From positions 1-20,933 of the forward strand of contig JAQUWC010000030.1 of the NCBI GenBank assembly GCA_028693085.1: a DNA stretch of 20,933 nt, given 5' to 3'. Below are positions 14,548 through 20,933 of this stretch, one piece after another; the stretch's first letter is position 1; the number at the start of each line of letters is the position of its first letter. The notes under the pieces were generated by a model, which saw only the letters and a program-made list of their open reading frames with translations, made no database searches and had not been told where the DNA came from. Source of the DNA: UBA5266 sp002411545. Lineage in GTDB: Bacteria > Bacteroidota > Bacteroidia > Bacteroidales > WCHB1-69. The position numbers were made by a program, and so were the translations under genes.

Positions 14548-16014
14548 TCAAAAGACATAGGCCAATTGCAGAAAAAATGCATTGTTTTTAATGCTTTTGT
14601 CGTGATGGAAGAGAGGGTAGAGATCGAAACGGAAGATACTTTCGATGTTCACAGGGGCAATGTGTAAACCCAAGCTGTATTGCAGACCGTAACGATGCGG
14701 GTAGATATCTTGCACTAAAGACAGCTTTTGATTCCTTATTTTGGCGGAAAAGACATAACTGTAATAGCCGCCCAGACCGACATAAGCATATATAGATTCG
14801 TCGAAGGTAGTGCGAAGCAACAGGCTAAGAGGAAAGTACAAGGATTGTAAATGCAGTTTTTCAATGTGGGATGTATAGCTTGATGTGCTGGGTTGGTAAA
14901 AGTTTTCATAGGTATAGCTACATTCGGGACGTATTGATAAATAGGAGTTGATGCGGATTTGCAGCAACAGCCCTCCTTTGTAAGCCCAGCCCGAACGTCC
15001 TTTGGCAAAAGCTCCTTGGGTATAGCGCAAATGGCTCATGCCGAAGGCCGATAATAGCCCGAAGGCTACGACTTTATCTTTGGGGTGGATGGCATTTCTT
15101 CGGTGTGAATAGCTCAAGGATTCATTTTGTGACATGCGTAAGGTGAAGCTGTGCATAAAGTCGGTGATGATACTTAGTCCTTCATAATCGATTTCATCGG
15201 CATCGTCTTGTGGTTTATGGTAGGGAGATAGCATACCGGTGGTAATATGAAAAGCCGGAATGTTTTCCATGGCAAAATAGCGGGTATCGGTGGCGGCGAA
15301 GAGGGTCTTTTCGAAATTTTGCATGCGAAGGTTCAAAGGAGCAGTAAAGGGGATGTCCTGGATGTTTGTTTTGCCGTCTTTTAAAGTGGCTACCCCTTTG
15401 ATAAATAGCTTGTTGCTTTTTTTGTAATAGCCAACCATATCCATGCTGACCATGAGTTTAATATGTTGCAAGGGAAGTTGTGAAACCAAAAATTTAGATC
15501 CCAGCAGTCCTCTTTCTTCGGCATCGAAGGCCACGAGCATGACGCTACGTTTCAGTTGATGTTCGTTGGCTTTGAGCAGGCGTGCCAGTTCAATCAAGGC
15601 GGCAATACCCGAAGCATTGTCATCAGCGCCGTTATAAACCTCAATTGCATTCTCTTTGATGCGATATCCTATATGGTCGTAATGAGCGCCTATAATGATG
15701 TATTCCTGTTTTAATAGGGAATCTTTTCCTTCGATGATACCAATTACATTTTGACATTTGATGTTTTGATTGATGAGGAAGTATTGAAAATAGGAATCCT
15801 GCTCATAAGAAATTAAGCCAATTTCTTTGAAATACTGAGCAATATAAATTGCCGACAATAAACCTTCTTGGCTGCCTGCCGAACGTCCACGCATGGAATC
15901 GGAGGCAAGGGTATAGACATGTTGGCGCAGTAATTGTGGGTCGCTCGTTTGAGTATAGGCGGTAAGGATGAGCGAGAACCCTAGAAAAGTACATAAAAAA
16001 ACCGATTTTTTCAT
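14548..16014 (-). CDS. Secreted M28 zinc aminopeptidase fused to an outer-membrane beta-barrel domain
   Basis: A 488-residue protein with an N-terminal signal sequence (MKK then hydrophobic to about residue 20). The M28 domain (about 25-290) has every metal and catalytic residue: H111 in AHYDH, D131 in NGADDNASG, E166/E167 in DAEERGLLGS, D192 in MDMVG and H266 in PYHKPQDD. Such enzymes remove N-terminal residues with two zinc ions. The C-terminal part (about 313-488) is unusual: alternating polar/hydrophobic strands with aromatic girdles (for example LSIRPECSYTYENFY, ESIYAYVGLGGYYSYVF) and a C-terminal Phe, which resembles the PorT-like eight-stranded outer-membrane barrels of Bacteroidota. 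The enzyme would thus be anchored in the outer membrane; which side the peptidase faces is unknown. The start codon is 17 nt behind a tRNA-Leu gene on the same strand. Confidence 0.9.
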   Translation of the reverse strand: MKKSVFLCTFLGFSLILTAYTQTSDPQLLRQHVYTLASDSMRGRSAGSQEGLLSAIYIAQYFKEIGLISYEQDSYFQYFLINQNIKCQNVIGIIEGKDSLLKQEYIIIGAHYDHIGYRIKENAIEVYNGADDNASGIAALIELARLLKANEHQLKRSVMLVAFDAEERGLLGSKFLVSQLPLQHIKLMVSMDMVGYYKKSNKLFIKGVATLKDGKTNIQDIPFTAPLNLRMQNFEKTLFAATDTRYFAMENIPAFHITTGMLSPYHKPQDDADEIDYEGLSIITDFMHSFTLRMSQNESLSYSHRRNAIHPKDKVVAFGLLSAFGMSHLRYTQGAFAKGRSGWAYKGGLLLQIRINSYLSIRPECSYTYENFYQPSTSSYTSHIEKLHLQSLYFPLSLLLRTTFDESIYAYVGLGGYYSYVFSAKIRNQKLSLVQDIYPHRYGLQYSLGLHIAPVNIESIFRFDLYPLFHHDKSIKNNAFFLQLAYVF

Positions 16015-16031
16015 AGATAAACTAAAAAAAG

Positions 16032-16115
16032 TGCCCCGAACAAGATTTGAACTTGCACAACCTTGCGATTACTACACCCTGAATGTAGCGCGTCTACCAA
16101 TTCCGCCATCGGGGC
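16032..16115 (-). tRNA. tRNA-Leu (anticodon CAG)
   Basis: An 84-nt tRNA with a long variable arm. The acceptor arms GCCCCGA and TCGGGGC pair fully; the anticodon stem CTACA/TGTAG closes the loop TTCAGGG, giving anticodon CAG, which reads CUG. The D-arm has TGGTAGACGCG and the T-loop TTCAAAT. The discriminator base is A and the 3' CCA is not encoded (the next bases are CTTTTTTT). It is the second of two tandem leucine tRNAs, 25 nt behind the first. Confidence 0.95.
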
Positions 16116-16140
16116 ATTCCGTAAAAATTCATGTGGTATG

Positions 16141-16227
16141 TGGTGTCCGGAACAAGACTTGAACTTGCACGACCTTACGGCCACTACCCCCTCAAAGTAG
16201 CGTGTCTACCAATTCCACCACCCGGAC
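16141..16227 (-). tRNA. tRNA-Leu (anticodon GAG), CCA encoded
   Basis: A class II tRNA whose acceptor GTCCGGG pairs with TCCGGAC (one G-U pair at the base). The anticodon stem CTACT/GGTAG closes the loop TTGAGGG, giving anticodon GAG, which reads CUC and CUU. A discriminator A is followed by an encoded CCA (16143-16141). It shares its D-arm and T-arm sequence closely with the neighbouring CAG tRNA, pointing to duplication of a leucine tRNA gene. Confidence 0.95.
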
Positions 16228-16239
16228 GTTTTATGGGTG

Positions 16240-16247
16240 CAAAATTA
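16240..16247 (-). promoter_or_regulatory. Bacteroidota -7 promoter element for the tRNA-Leu pair
   Basis: The minus strand reads TAATTTTG followed by CA, matching TAnnTTTG, 13 bp before the first tRNA base. It is the only promoter-like motif seen upstream of the tRNAs and of the M28 gene behind them. Confidence 0.65.
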
Positions 16248-16320
16248 CACTAATTTATATTATGTAGTAAGACTTCCTGAATTTTTTTTCAGAACTGCTT
16301 TTTCATATATAAAAAAATGT

Positions 16321-16328
16321 TACATTTG
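16321..16328 (+). promoter_or_regulatory. Bacteroidota -7 promoter element for purA
   Basis: The sequence TACATTTG followed by CA matches TAnnTTTG. Transcription would start near 16334, giving a purA leader of about 75 nt. No purine riboswitch fold was recognised in the leader. Confidence 0.6.
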
Positions 16329-16408
16329 CAGCTGTATTCTATCGTTTTTCTTCCGTACCACGGCGAGGGAACGAACATTATCATAACATAAATTAAGCAT
16401 ATATACGC

Positions 16409-17683
16409 ATGAAAATTGATATTTTGTTGGGCTTACAATGGGGAGATGAAGGCAAAGGCAAAGCCATCGATGTATTGACACCTACCTATGACATCGTAGC
16501 CCGTTTTCAAGGGGGCACCAATGCCGGTCATACCCTCGAATTTGACAATCACAAATTTATTTTGCATACCATCCCTTCGGGTATTTTTAGAGAAAACACC
16601 CAAAATGTTATCGGCAATGGGGTCATTATCGACCCATACATCTTAATTAATAAGGAAATTAATGCCATTTCTTCCTATGCCGATGTCAAGAAAAATTTAT
16701 ATATCTCTTTAAAATCGAATTTAATACTCCCTACACATCGTTTGTTGGATCATGCGCAGGAAGCAGCCTTAGGCAATAAAAAGATAGGTTCCACTTTGAA
16801 GGGCATTGGACCTACCTATGCCGATAAAACCTCTCGCAAGGGCATACGCTTGGGCGAAGCCTTCATAACCGGTTTTGCCGAAAAATATGCTGAATTAAAG
16901 CAAGCGCATTTGCGCCAAATCGAACACATGGACTTTGATTATTCGCAGGTACGCATTGAAGGATTGGCTTTTGAAACTTTTGAAGATGCCTGGATGCAAG
17001 CTTTGGAAGCACTTAAAGATTACCAATTGGTGTCAACCGAATATTTGATCAACAATGCCTTAACGAATGGTAAATCCGTATTGGCCGAGGGAGCACAGGG
17101 TACTTTGTTGGATGTAGACTTTGGTACCTATCCCTACGTAACCTCTTCGAATACCATCGCCGCTGGCGCATGCAGCGGATTGGGAGTAGGTCCCTCGAAA
17201 ATCGGAAAAGTATACGGGCTGTTTAAAGCCTATTGCACCCGCGTTGGTGCCGGTGTTTTCCCCACGGAACTGCAAGATGAAATGGGAATGTATTTGCAAA
17301 ACAAAGGAAAAGAATTCGGCTCAACCACTCAACGTCCCCGACGTTGCGGGTGGATAGACTTGCCGCTCTTAAAATATGCTTGTATGGTAAATGGAGTGAC
17401 GGACTTGATTATTACAAAGATAGATGTTCTGAATGAGCTAGATACCATACAAGTCTGTACCGATTATGAAATCAACGGAAAAATCACACAAGAAATACCT
17501 TATAATTTAGACCATACCATAAAACCCGTTTACAAAAGCATGGCGGGATGGAAGCAAGAGTTGAACAAAACCAAAATTCCCGTCCAATTGGCGGAATACA
17601 TTAAGTATATAGCCGATTATTTAAACCAAAAAATATTTCTTGTCTCTATAGGTCCGGACCGTAAAGACAATATTATTTTTTAA
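16409..17683 (+). CDS. purA: Adenylosuccinate synthetase
   Basis: A 424-residue enzyme that joins IMP and aspartate with GTP to form adenylosuccinate, the first committed step to AMP. Visible are the P-loop-like QWGDEGKGK (10-18) with catalytic D13, GGTNAGHT (35-42) with catalytic H41, STLKGIGPTYADK, and the C-terminal IMP/aspartate loop STTQRPRRCGW (305-315). In that loop Q308 stands where almost all relatives have Gly (TTGRPRR). KIDVL (NKxD-like, guanine recognition) is also present. Length matches the family (E. coli about 430). It has its own promoter and is followed by the acyltransferase after 11 bp, so they form one transcript. Confidence 0.97.
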   Translation: MKIDILLGLQWGDEGKGKAIDVLTPTYDIVARFQGGTNAGHTLEFDNHKFILHTIPSGIFRENTQNVIGNGVIIDPYILINKEINAISSYADVKKNLYISLKSNLILPTHRLLDHAQEAALGNKKIGSTLKGIGPTYADKTSRKGIRLGEAFITGFAEKYAELKQAHLRQIEHMDFDYSQVRIEGLAFETFEDAWMQALEALKDYQLVSTEYLINNALTNGKSVLAEGAQGTLLDVDFGTYPYVTSSNTIAAGACSGLGVGPSKIGKVYGLFKAYCTRVGAGVFPTELQDEMGMYLQNKGKEFGSTTQRPRRCGWIDLPLLKYACMVNGVTDLIITKIDVLNELDTIQVCTDYEINGKITQEIPYNLDHTIKPVYKSMAGWKQELNKTKIPVQLAEYIKYIADYLNQKIFLVSIGPDRKDNIIF

Positions 17684-17694
17684 AGCTATAGCTT

Positions 17695-18534
17695 ATGTCT
17701 CCATATATTCCTCAGACAGACTATATATATCCTGAAGCTGTCGATGATCACATGATTAAAGTAAAAAAGAAATACAAGGATGTGTTCGATGAACACTATC
17801 CCTACCGAGATCGAAGTCTTGCATTTTTGTTTAAACGCTTTTGGGTCAGAATTATCTTTAATCTTATAGCATTGCCGGTAGTATATTTACGTTTTGGATT
17901 GAAAATAGAGGGGAAGGAACGCCTACGCTCATATCGTAAGTTGTTGAAAGGTGGTTTTATAACCATATCTAACCATGTATTGTACTGGGATTATTTGGTA
18001 TTGCATTGGGTGATGTTTCCACGTAAGGCGGAGACTCCTACTTGGCGGGTGAATATGAGCAGTGTGAACCGTGCTTGGTATCGCTACAGCGGGGTAATTC
18101 CTATTCCGAAAAGCTATCGGGCTAAAATAAAATTTGCCGAAGCCATGCAGAATGTCATACGTGAAAAGCGCTGGCTACATGTGTATCCCGAAGCCAGCAT
18201 GTGGTATTATTATGTGCCTATACGTCCGTTTAAAAAAGGAGCTTTTATCTTTGCCTATACACATAAAGCGCCGATTTTACCTTTGGCTTTTTCCTATCGT
18301 AAACCCAAAGGTATCTATACGCTGTTTAAATCCAAAGAACCTTTGGTAACCATCCATGTGGGTGAATTACAATATGCCGATTATAGTCTCGATAAACCAC
18401 AAGCCGTTGAAGAACTGCGTGACCGTTGCCGACGCATGATGATGCATATGGTTGGAATTGAAAGTGAAGAAGAAAATAATAAAATCATGCAAATGTATAA
18501 CTATGCCTCTAAAAATGAAAAGTATTGGTATTAG
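17695..18534 (+). CDS. PlsC-like 1-acylglycerol-3-phosphate acyltransferase family protein
   Basis: A 279-residue protein with the acyltransferase HxxxxD motif as HVLYWD (H94, D99) in SNHVLYWDY, preceded by a hydrophobic stretch (about 52-66). The second block, normally FPEGTR, reads YPEASMW (164-170), and a basic block PIRPFKKGAF (175-184) follows, so the fold is recognisable but the glycerol-phosphate pocket is divergent. The protein probably moves an acyl chain onto a lipid or another envelope molecule at the inner membrane; the acceptor is not predictable. It starts 11 bp after purA and 35 bp before the M20 peptidase gene. Confidence 0.82.
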   Translation: MSPYIPQTDYIYPEAVDDHMIKVKKKYKDVFDEHYPYRDRSLAFLFKRFWVRIIFNLIALPVVYLRFGLKIEGKERLRSYRKLLKGGFITISNHVLYWDYLVLHWVMFPRKAETPTWRVNMSSVNRAWYRYSGVIPIPKSYRAKIKFAEAMQNVIREKRWLHVYPEASMWYYYVPIRPFKKGAFIFAYTHKAPILPLAFSYRKPKGIYTLFKSKEPLVTIHVGELQYADYSLDKPQAVEELRDRCRRMMMHMVGIESEEENNKIMQMYNYASKNEKYWY

Positions 18535-18569
18535 CAGCTTAGCATTAAATCATAATAAAATATATAACA

Positions 18570-19940
18570 ATGAAAGACATAAAAACGTATATTGAAACAA
18601 ATAAAGACAGGTTTTTAGAAGAATTATTTGCCTTAATCCGCATTCCTTCGATCAGTTCCATCAGCGATCACAAACCCGATATGTTGTGCTGTGCCGAATT
18701 GTGGAAGCAGTATTTGCTGCAAGCCGGTGTAGATCGTTGTGAAATCATGCAAACCCAAGGAAATCCGGTGATATATGCCGAAAAAAAAATCGGAGATGAT
18801 AAACCTACCATTTTGGTATATGCACATTATGATGTGATGCCGGTCGATCCGCTTGAATTATGGAATTCCTCTCCCTTTGAAGCTGTAATCAAAGACGGCA
18901 AGATCTGGGCACGTGGTGCCGACGATGATAAAGGACAATCTTTTATGCATGCCAAGGCTTTTGAATATATGGTAAAAACCAATCAATTGCCCTGTAATGT
19001 GAAGTTTATGTTTGAAGGAGAAGAGGAAATAGGCTCTCCCAACCTCTATGATTTTTGCAAGACGCACAAAGAAATGTTGAAAGCCGATGTGATTTTAGTG
19101 TCAGATACCAGTATGATAGCTCCCGATGTGCCCTCAATTACCACTGGTTTGCGTGGCTTGAGTTATTGGCAAGTGAAAGTAAGGGCTGCAAATCGGGATT
19201 TACATTCCGGATTATATGGAGGCGCCGTTGCTAATCCTATTAATATATTGTGTGAAATGATAGCCGGTATGATGGATGAAAACCGTCATATTACTATTCC
19301 GCATTTTTATGAGGATGTGTTGGAAGTCTCCGACTATGAACGAGGGTTGATGGTCAAGGCTCCGTTTTCCTTGGAATCCTATAAAAAAGAACTGAATATT
19401 AAAGAAGTATGTGGAGAAAAGGGCTATACTACCAACGAACGTACGGGTATACGACCTTCTTTTGATATCTGTGGTATTTGGGGAGGATATATGGGTGAGG
19501 GAGCCAAAACGGTGATTCCTTCGGAAGCCTATGCTAAAATATCCACGCGTTTGGTACCCAATCAGGATTATCATGCCATCGGTCAGAAATTTGTGGAATA
19601 TTTCCAATCCATAGCCCCCGATTGTGTAAATGTGCAGGTCGAATTCTTGCACGGAGGCGATAGTTATGTTTCGCCCATCGATATGCCGGCCTATAAAGCA
19701 GCCGAAAAAGCCTTTGAAGCCAGCTATGGCAAACAACCCATCCCGACACGCAGCGGAGGCAGCATTCCCATCATTGCAGGATTTGAAAAGATATTGGGTA
19801 TTAAATCCATACTCATGGGTTTTGGTTTAGGTTCCGATGCCATACATTCGCCTAATGAAAATTATCCCTTGGAGCAATTCTATAAAGGCATAGAAACCAT
19901 ACCGTATTTTTATAAGTATTTTGCCGAAATAATGAAATAA
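18570..19940 (+). CDS. M20 family metallopeptidase (dipeptidase, CNDP-like)
   Basis: A 456-residue peptidase of the M20A/carnosinase-like group that hydrolyses dipeptides or other small amide substrates with two zinc ions. The active-site residues are complete: H86 and D88 in YAHYDVMP, bridging D119 in RGADDDKGQ, the base and ligand pair E152/E153 in EGEEEIGS, D179 in VSDTSM and H426 in IHSPNE. The dimerisation (lid) domain lies at about 195-320, with RDLHSG (209-214), the conserved His that completes the partner's active site. No signal peptide, so cytoplasmic. It is the last gene of the purA transcript; no clear terminator was found behind it. Confidence 0.94.
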   Translation: MKDIKTYIETNKDRFLEELFALIRIPSISSISDHKPDMLCCAELWKQYLLQAGVDRCEIMQTQGNPVIYAEKKIGDDKPTILVYAHYDVMPVDPLELWNSSPFEAVIKDGKIWARGADDDKGQSFMHAKAFEYMVKTNQLPCNVKFMFEGEEEIGSPNLYDFCKTHKEMLKADVILVSDTSMIAPDVPSITTGLRGLSYWQVKVRAANRDLHSGLYGGAVANPINILCEMIAGMMDENRHITIPHFYEDVLEVSDYERGLMVKAPFSLESYKKELNIKEVCGEKGYTTNERTGIRPSFDICGIWGGYMGEGAKTVIPSEAYAKISTRLVPNQDYHAIGQKFVEYFQSIAPDCVNVQVEFLHGGDSYVSPIDMPAYKAAEKAFEASYGKQPIPTRSGGSIPIIAGFEKILGIKSILMGFGLGSDAIHSPNENYPLEQFYKGIETIPYFYKYFAEIMK

Positions 19941-20014
19941 AAATTGCCACCTTGAGGCCGTACTGCAATGGCTAATCCGTGGTTTTCGGATGGAATCGTT
20001 TCGTTTAAAAAGTA

Positions 20015-20022
20015 TACTTTTG
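20015..20022 (+). promoter_or_regulatory. Second possible -7 element in the M20-rpmB gap
   Basis: TACTTTTG matches TAnnTTTG, but TT rather than CA follows and it lies 158 bp before rpmB, with a closer box at 20114. It is weaker evidence than the other sites. Confidence 0.3.
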
Positions 20023-20113
20023 TTGTATGTAATTGAAAAACAATAATATAATAATATAATATGTTAAAATAAAAAAAATACCCTAAAGAAGAAAAGCGAA
20101 TGGATAATTTTAG

Positions 20114-20121
20114 TATTTTTG
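20114..20121 (+). promoter_or_regulatory. Bacteroidota -7 promoter element for rpmB
   Basis: The sequence TATTTTTG followed by CA matches TAnnTTTG and lies 58 bp before the rpmB start, giving a leader of about 50 nt. Confidence 0.6.
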
Positions 20122-20179
20122 CAGTCCGAAAATAAGCGGCGCATATAAAGCTTAGATAAAATTTTAATACGAGAATCTT

Positions 20180-20416
20180 ATGTCGAAAATTTGTACAATC
20201 ACGGGAAAAAGAGTTATGGTGGGCAACAATGTGTCACACTCCAATATAAAAACTAAAAGAAGATTTTATCCGAATTTACAGGAAAAGAAATTCTATATCC
20301 CAGAAACCGATGAGTGGATTATTTTAAAGGTTTCGGCCAAAGGAATGAAACATATCAATAAGAATGGAGTGTTAAACTCTTTACAAAAAGCCTACAACAA
20401 AGGAATTATTTATTAA
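20180..20416 (+). CDS. rpmB: 50S ribosomal protein L28
   Basis: A 78-residue protein of the large ribosomal subunit. The N-terminus MSKICTITGKRVMVGNNVSH (1-20) and the following T-K-R-R-F-Y-P-N-L are characteristic of Bacteroidota L28. The C-terminus (INKNGVLNSLQKAYNKGIIY) is the usual helix, ending without the basic tail seen in some relatives. It has its own promoter and a strong terminator 20 bp behind the stop, so it is a single-gene unit. In many members of the phylum rpmB is followed by rpmG (L33) and a small DUF4295 gene; these are absent here. Confidence 0.95.
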   Translation: MSKICTITGKRVMVGNNVSHSNIKTKRRFYPNLQEKKFYIPETDEWIILKVSAKGMKHINKNGVLNSLQKAYNKGIIY

Positions 20417-20436
20417 ATCATACAAATTGCCATGAC

Positions 20437-20472
20437 AAGGAGGAAATCTGATTAGATTTCCTCCTTTTTTTT
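20437..20472 (+). terminator. Intrinsic terminator of rpmB
   Basis: A perfect 13-bp stem (20437-20449 with 20454-20466) closes a GATT tetraloop and runs into eight T (20465-20472). It is the strongest terminator in the window. Confidence 0.92.
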
Positions 20473-20933
20473 ATTCTTTTTTTTCTCAGAGATACTTTAC
20501 TACTCCATATCATGTGGGTCTTTAGATGTTTTATGGTTTGAATAAGTGTTTTTTTAGAAAAACAGCATAGAATATGTAATCATAAAATAATGATATAGGG
20601 TTATTTATGTAGAATATGTTTATTTTATTTAAGTATAAATTACACAAAATAAGGATATTTAGTGGAATAATATATTAAAAATGTTTCATTTAGTTGCAAA
20701 ATAAGGAGGTGAAAACGGTATTTACGTAGAAAGTATTAATATAAAAATAGGAATGAAAAAGTGAATAGTAAAAAAAATATAAAAATATTTTATTTAATAT
20801 AAAGAATCAAATAAGAATTGTAAAAATAACAAATACAGTTTTTTAATAGGATTTATAAATCACGATAAAACCAAAATAAACATTGTTATTAAAATAATAA
20901 TATACGTTTAAAAAAAAATAATTAAAATATAAT
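20473..20933. other. Very A+T-rich gene-free tail
   Basis: About 460 bp with long A and T runs and stop codons in all frames on both strands. No tRNA, repeat unit, promoter of the TAnnTTTG type or coding frame was recognised. It may be the leader or upstream region of a gene beyond the window. Confidence 0.7.

Noticed and set aside
15968..16162. Short plus-strand open frame across the tRNA-Leu region
   Set aside because: It runs antisense through the tRNA gene and the M28 signal-peptide region and has no protein features.
19212..19736. 174-codon open frame on the minus strand opposite the M20 peptidase
   Set aside because: It lies entirely within a strongly supported gene and its protein is not recognisable.
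20703..20711. AAGGAGGTG, a perfect Shine-Dalgarno-like sequence in the A+T-rich tail
   Set aside because: No start codon with a useful frame follows; the nearest frame ends after a few codons, and genes in this window do not use such sites.

Overview
This window looks like an ordinary chromosomal stretch of a Bacteroidota bacterium, probably order Bacteroidales. Seven places carry a sequence of the form TAnnTTTG, the -7 element of the Bacteroidota primary sigma factor, just upstream of a gene, and six of them continue as TTTGCA. Ribosome-binding sites of the AGGAGG type are essentially absent in front of genes. The L28 protein, the fused PabB-PabC protein and a PorT-like beta-barrel domain fit the same group. 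The species cannot be named from this window.

Layout. Positions 1-4324 are read leftwards: a cation diffusion facilitator cut by the window edge, a pirin, an M16 zinc protease, a ProX-type Ala-tRNA(Pro) deacylase and a short-chain dehydrogenase. Positions 4325-5326 are a gene-free stretch of about 1 kb with a striking 86-nt imperfect palindrome. Positions 5327-9476 are read rightwards and form a small surface-polysaccharide block: a CapF-like reductase/cupin enzyme, a WbpE-like sugar aminotransferase, a GT9 glycosyltransferase and a VanZ-like membrane protein. Three spacers in and after this block are filled with degenerate 7-bp repeats. Positions 9618-14525 are valS followed by pabBC and pabA (valine tRNA charging, then the 4-aminobenzoate branch of folate synthesis), with pabBC and pabA overlapping by 4 bp.

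From 14548 to 16227 the minus strand carries two tRNA-Leu genes and, only 17 nt downstream, a secreted M28 peptidase with a C-terminal outer-membrane barrel. A divergent promoter region (16228-16408) then drives the tRNAs leftwards and purA, a lysophospholipid-type acyltransferase and an M20 peptidase rightwards. The last gene is rpmB (L28), with its own promoter and a strong intrinsic terminator, followed by about 460 bp of very A+T-rich DNA without a recognisable gene.

No mobile element, phage, CRISPR array, toxin-antitoxin or defence system is visible. The most interesting items are the 86-nt palindrome, the heptad-repeat spacers, the peptidase-barrel fusion placed directly behind tRNA genes, and the CapF-like enzyme without its usual CapE and CapG partners.
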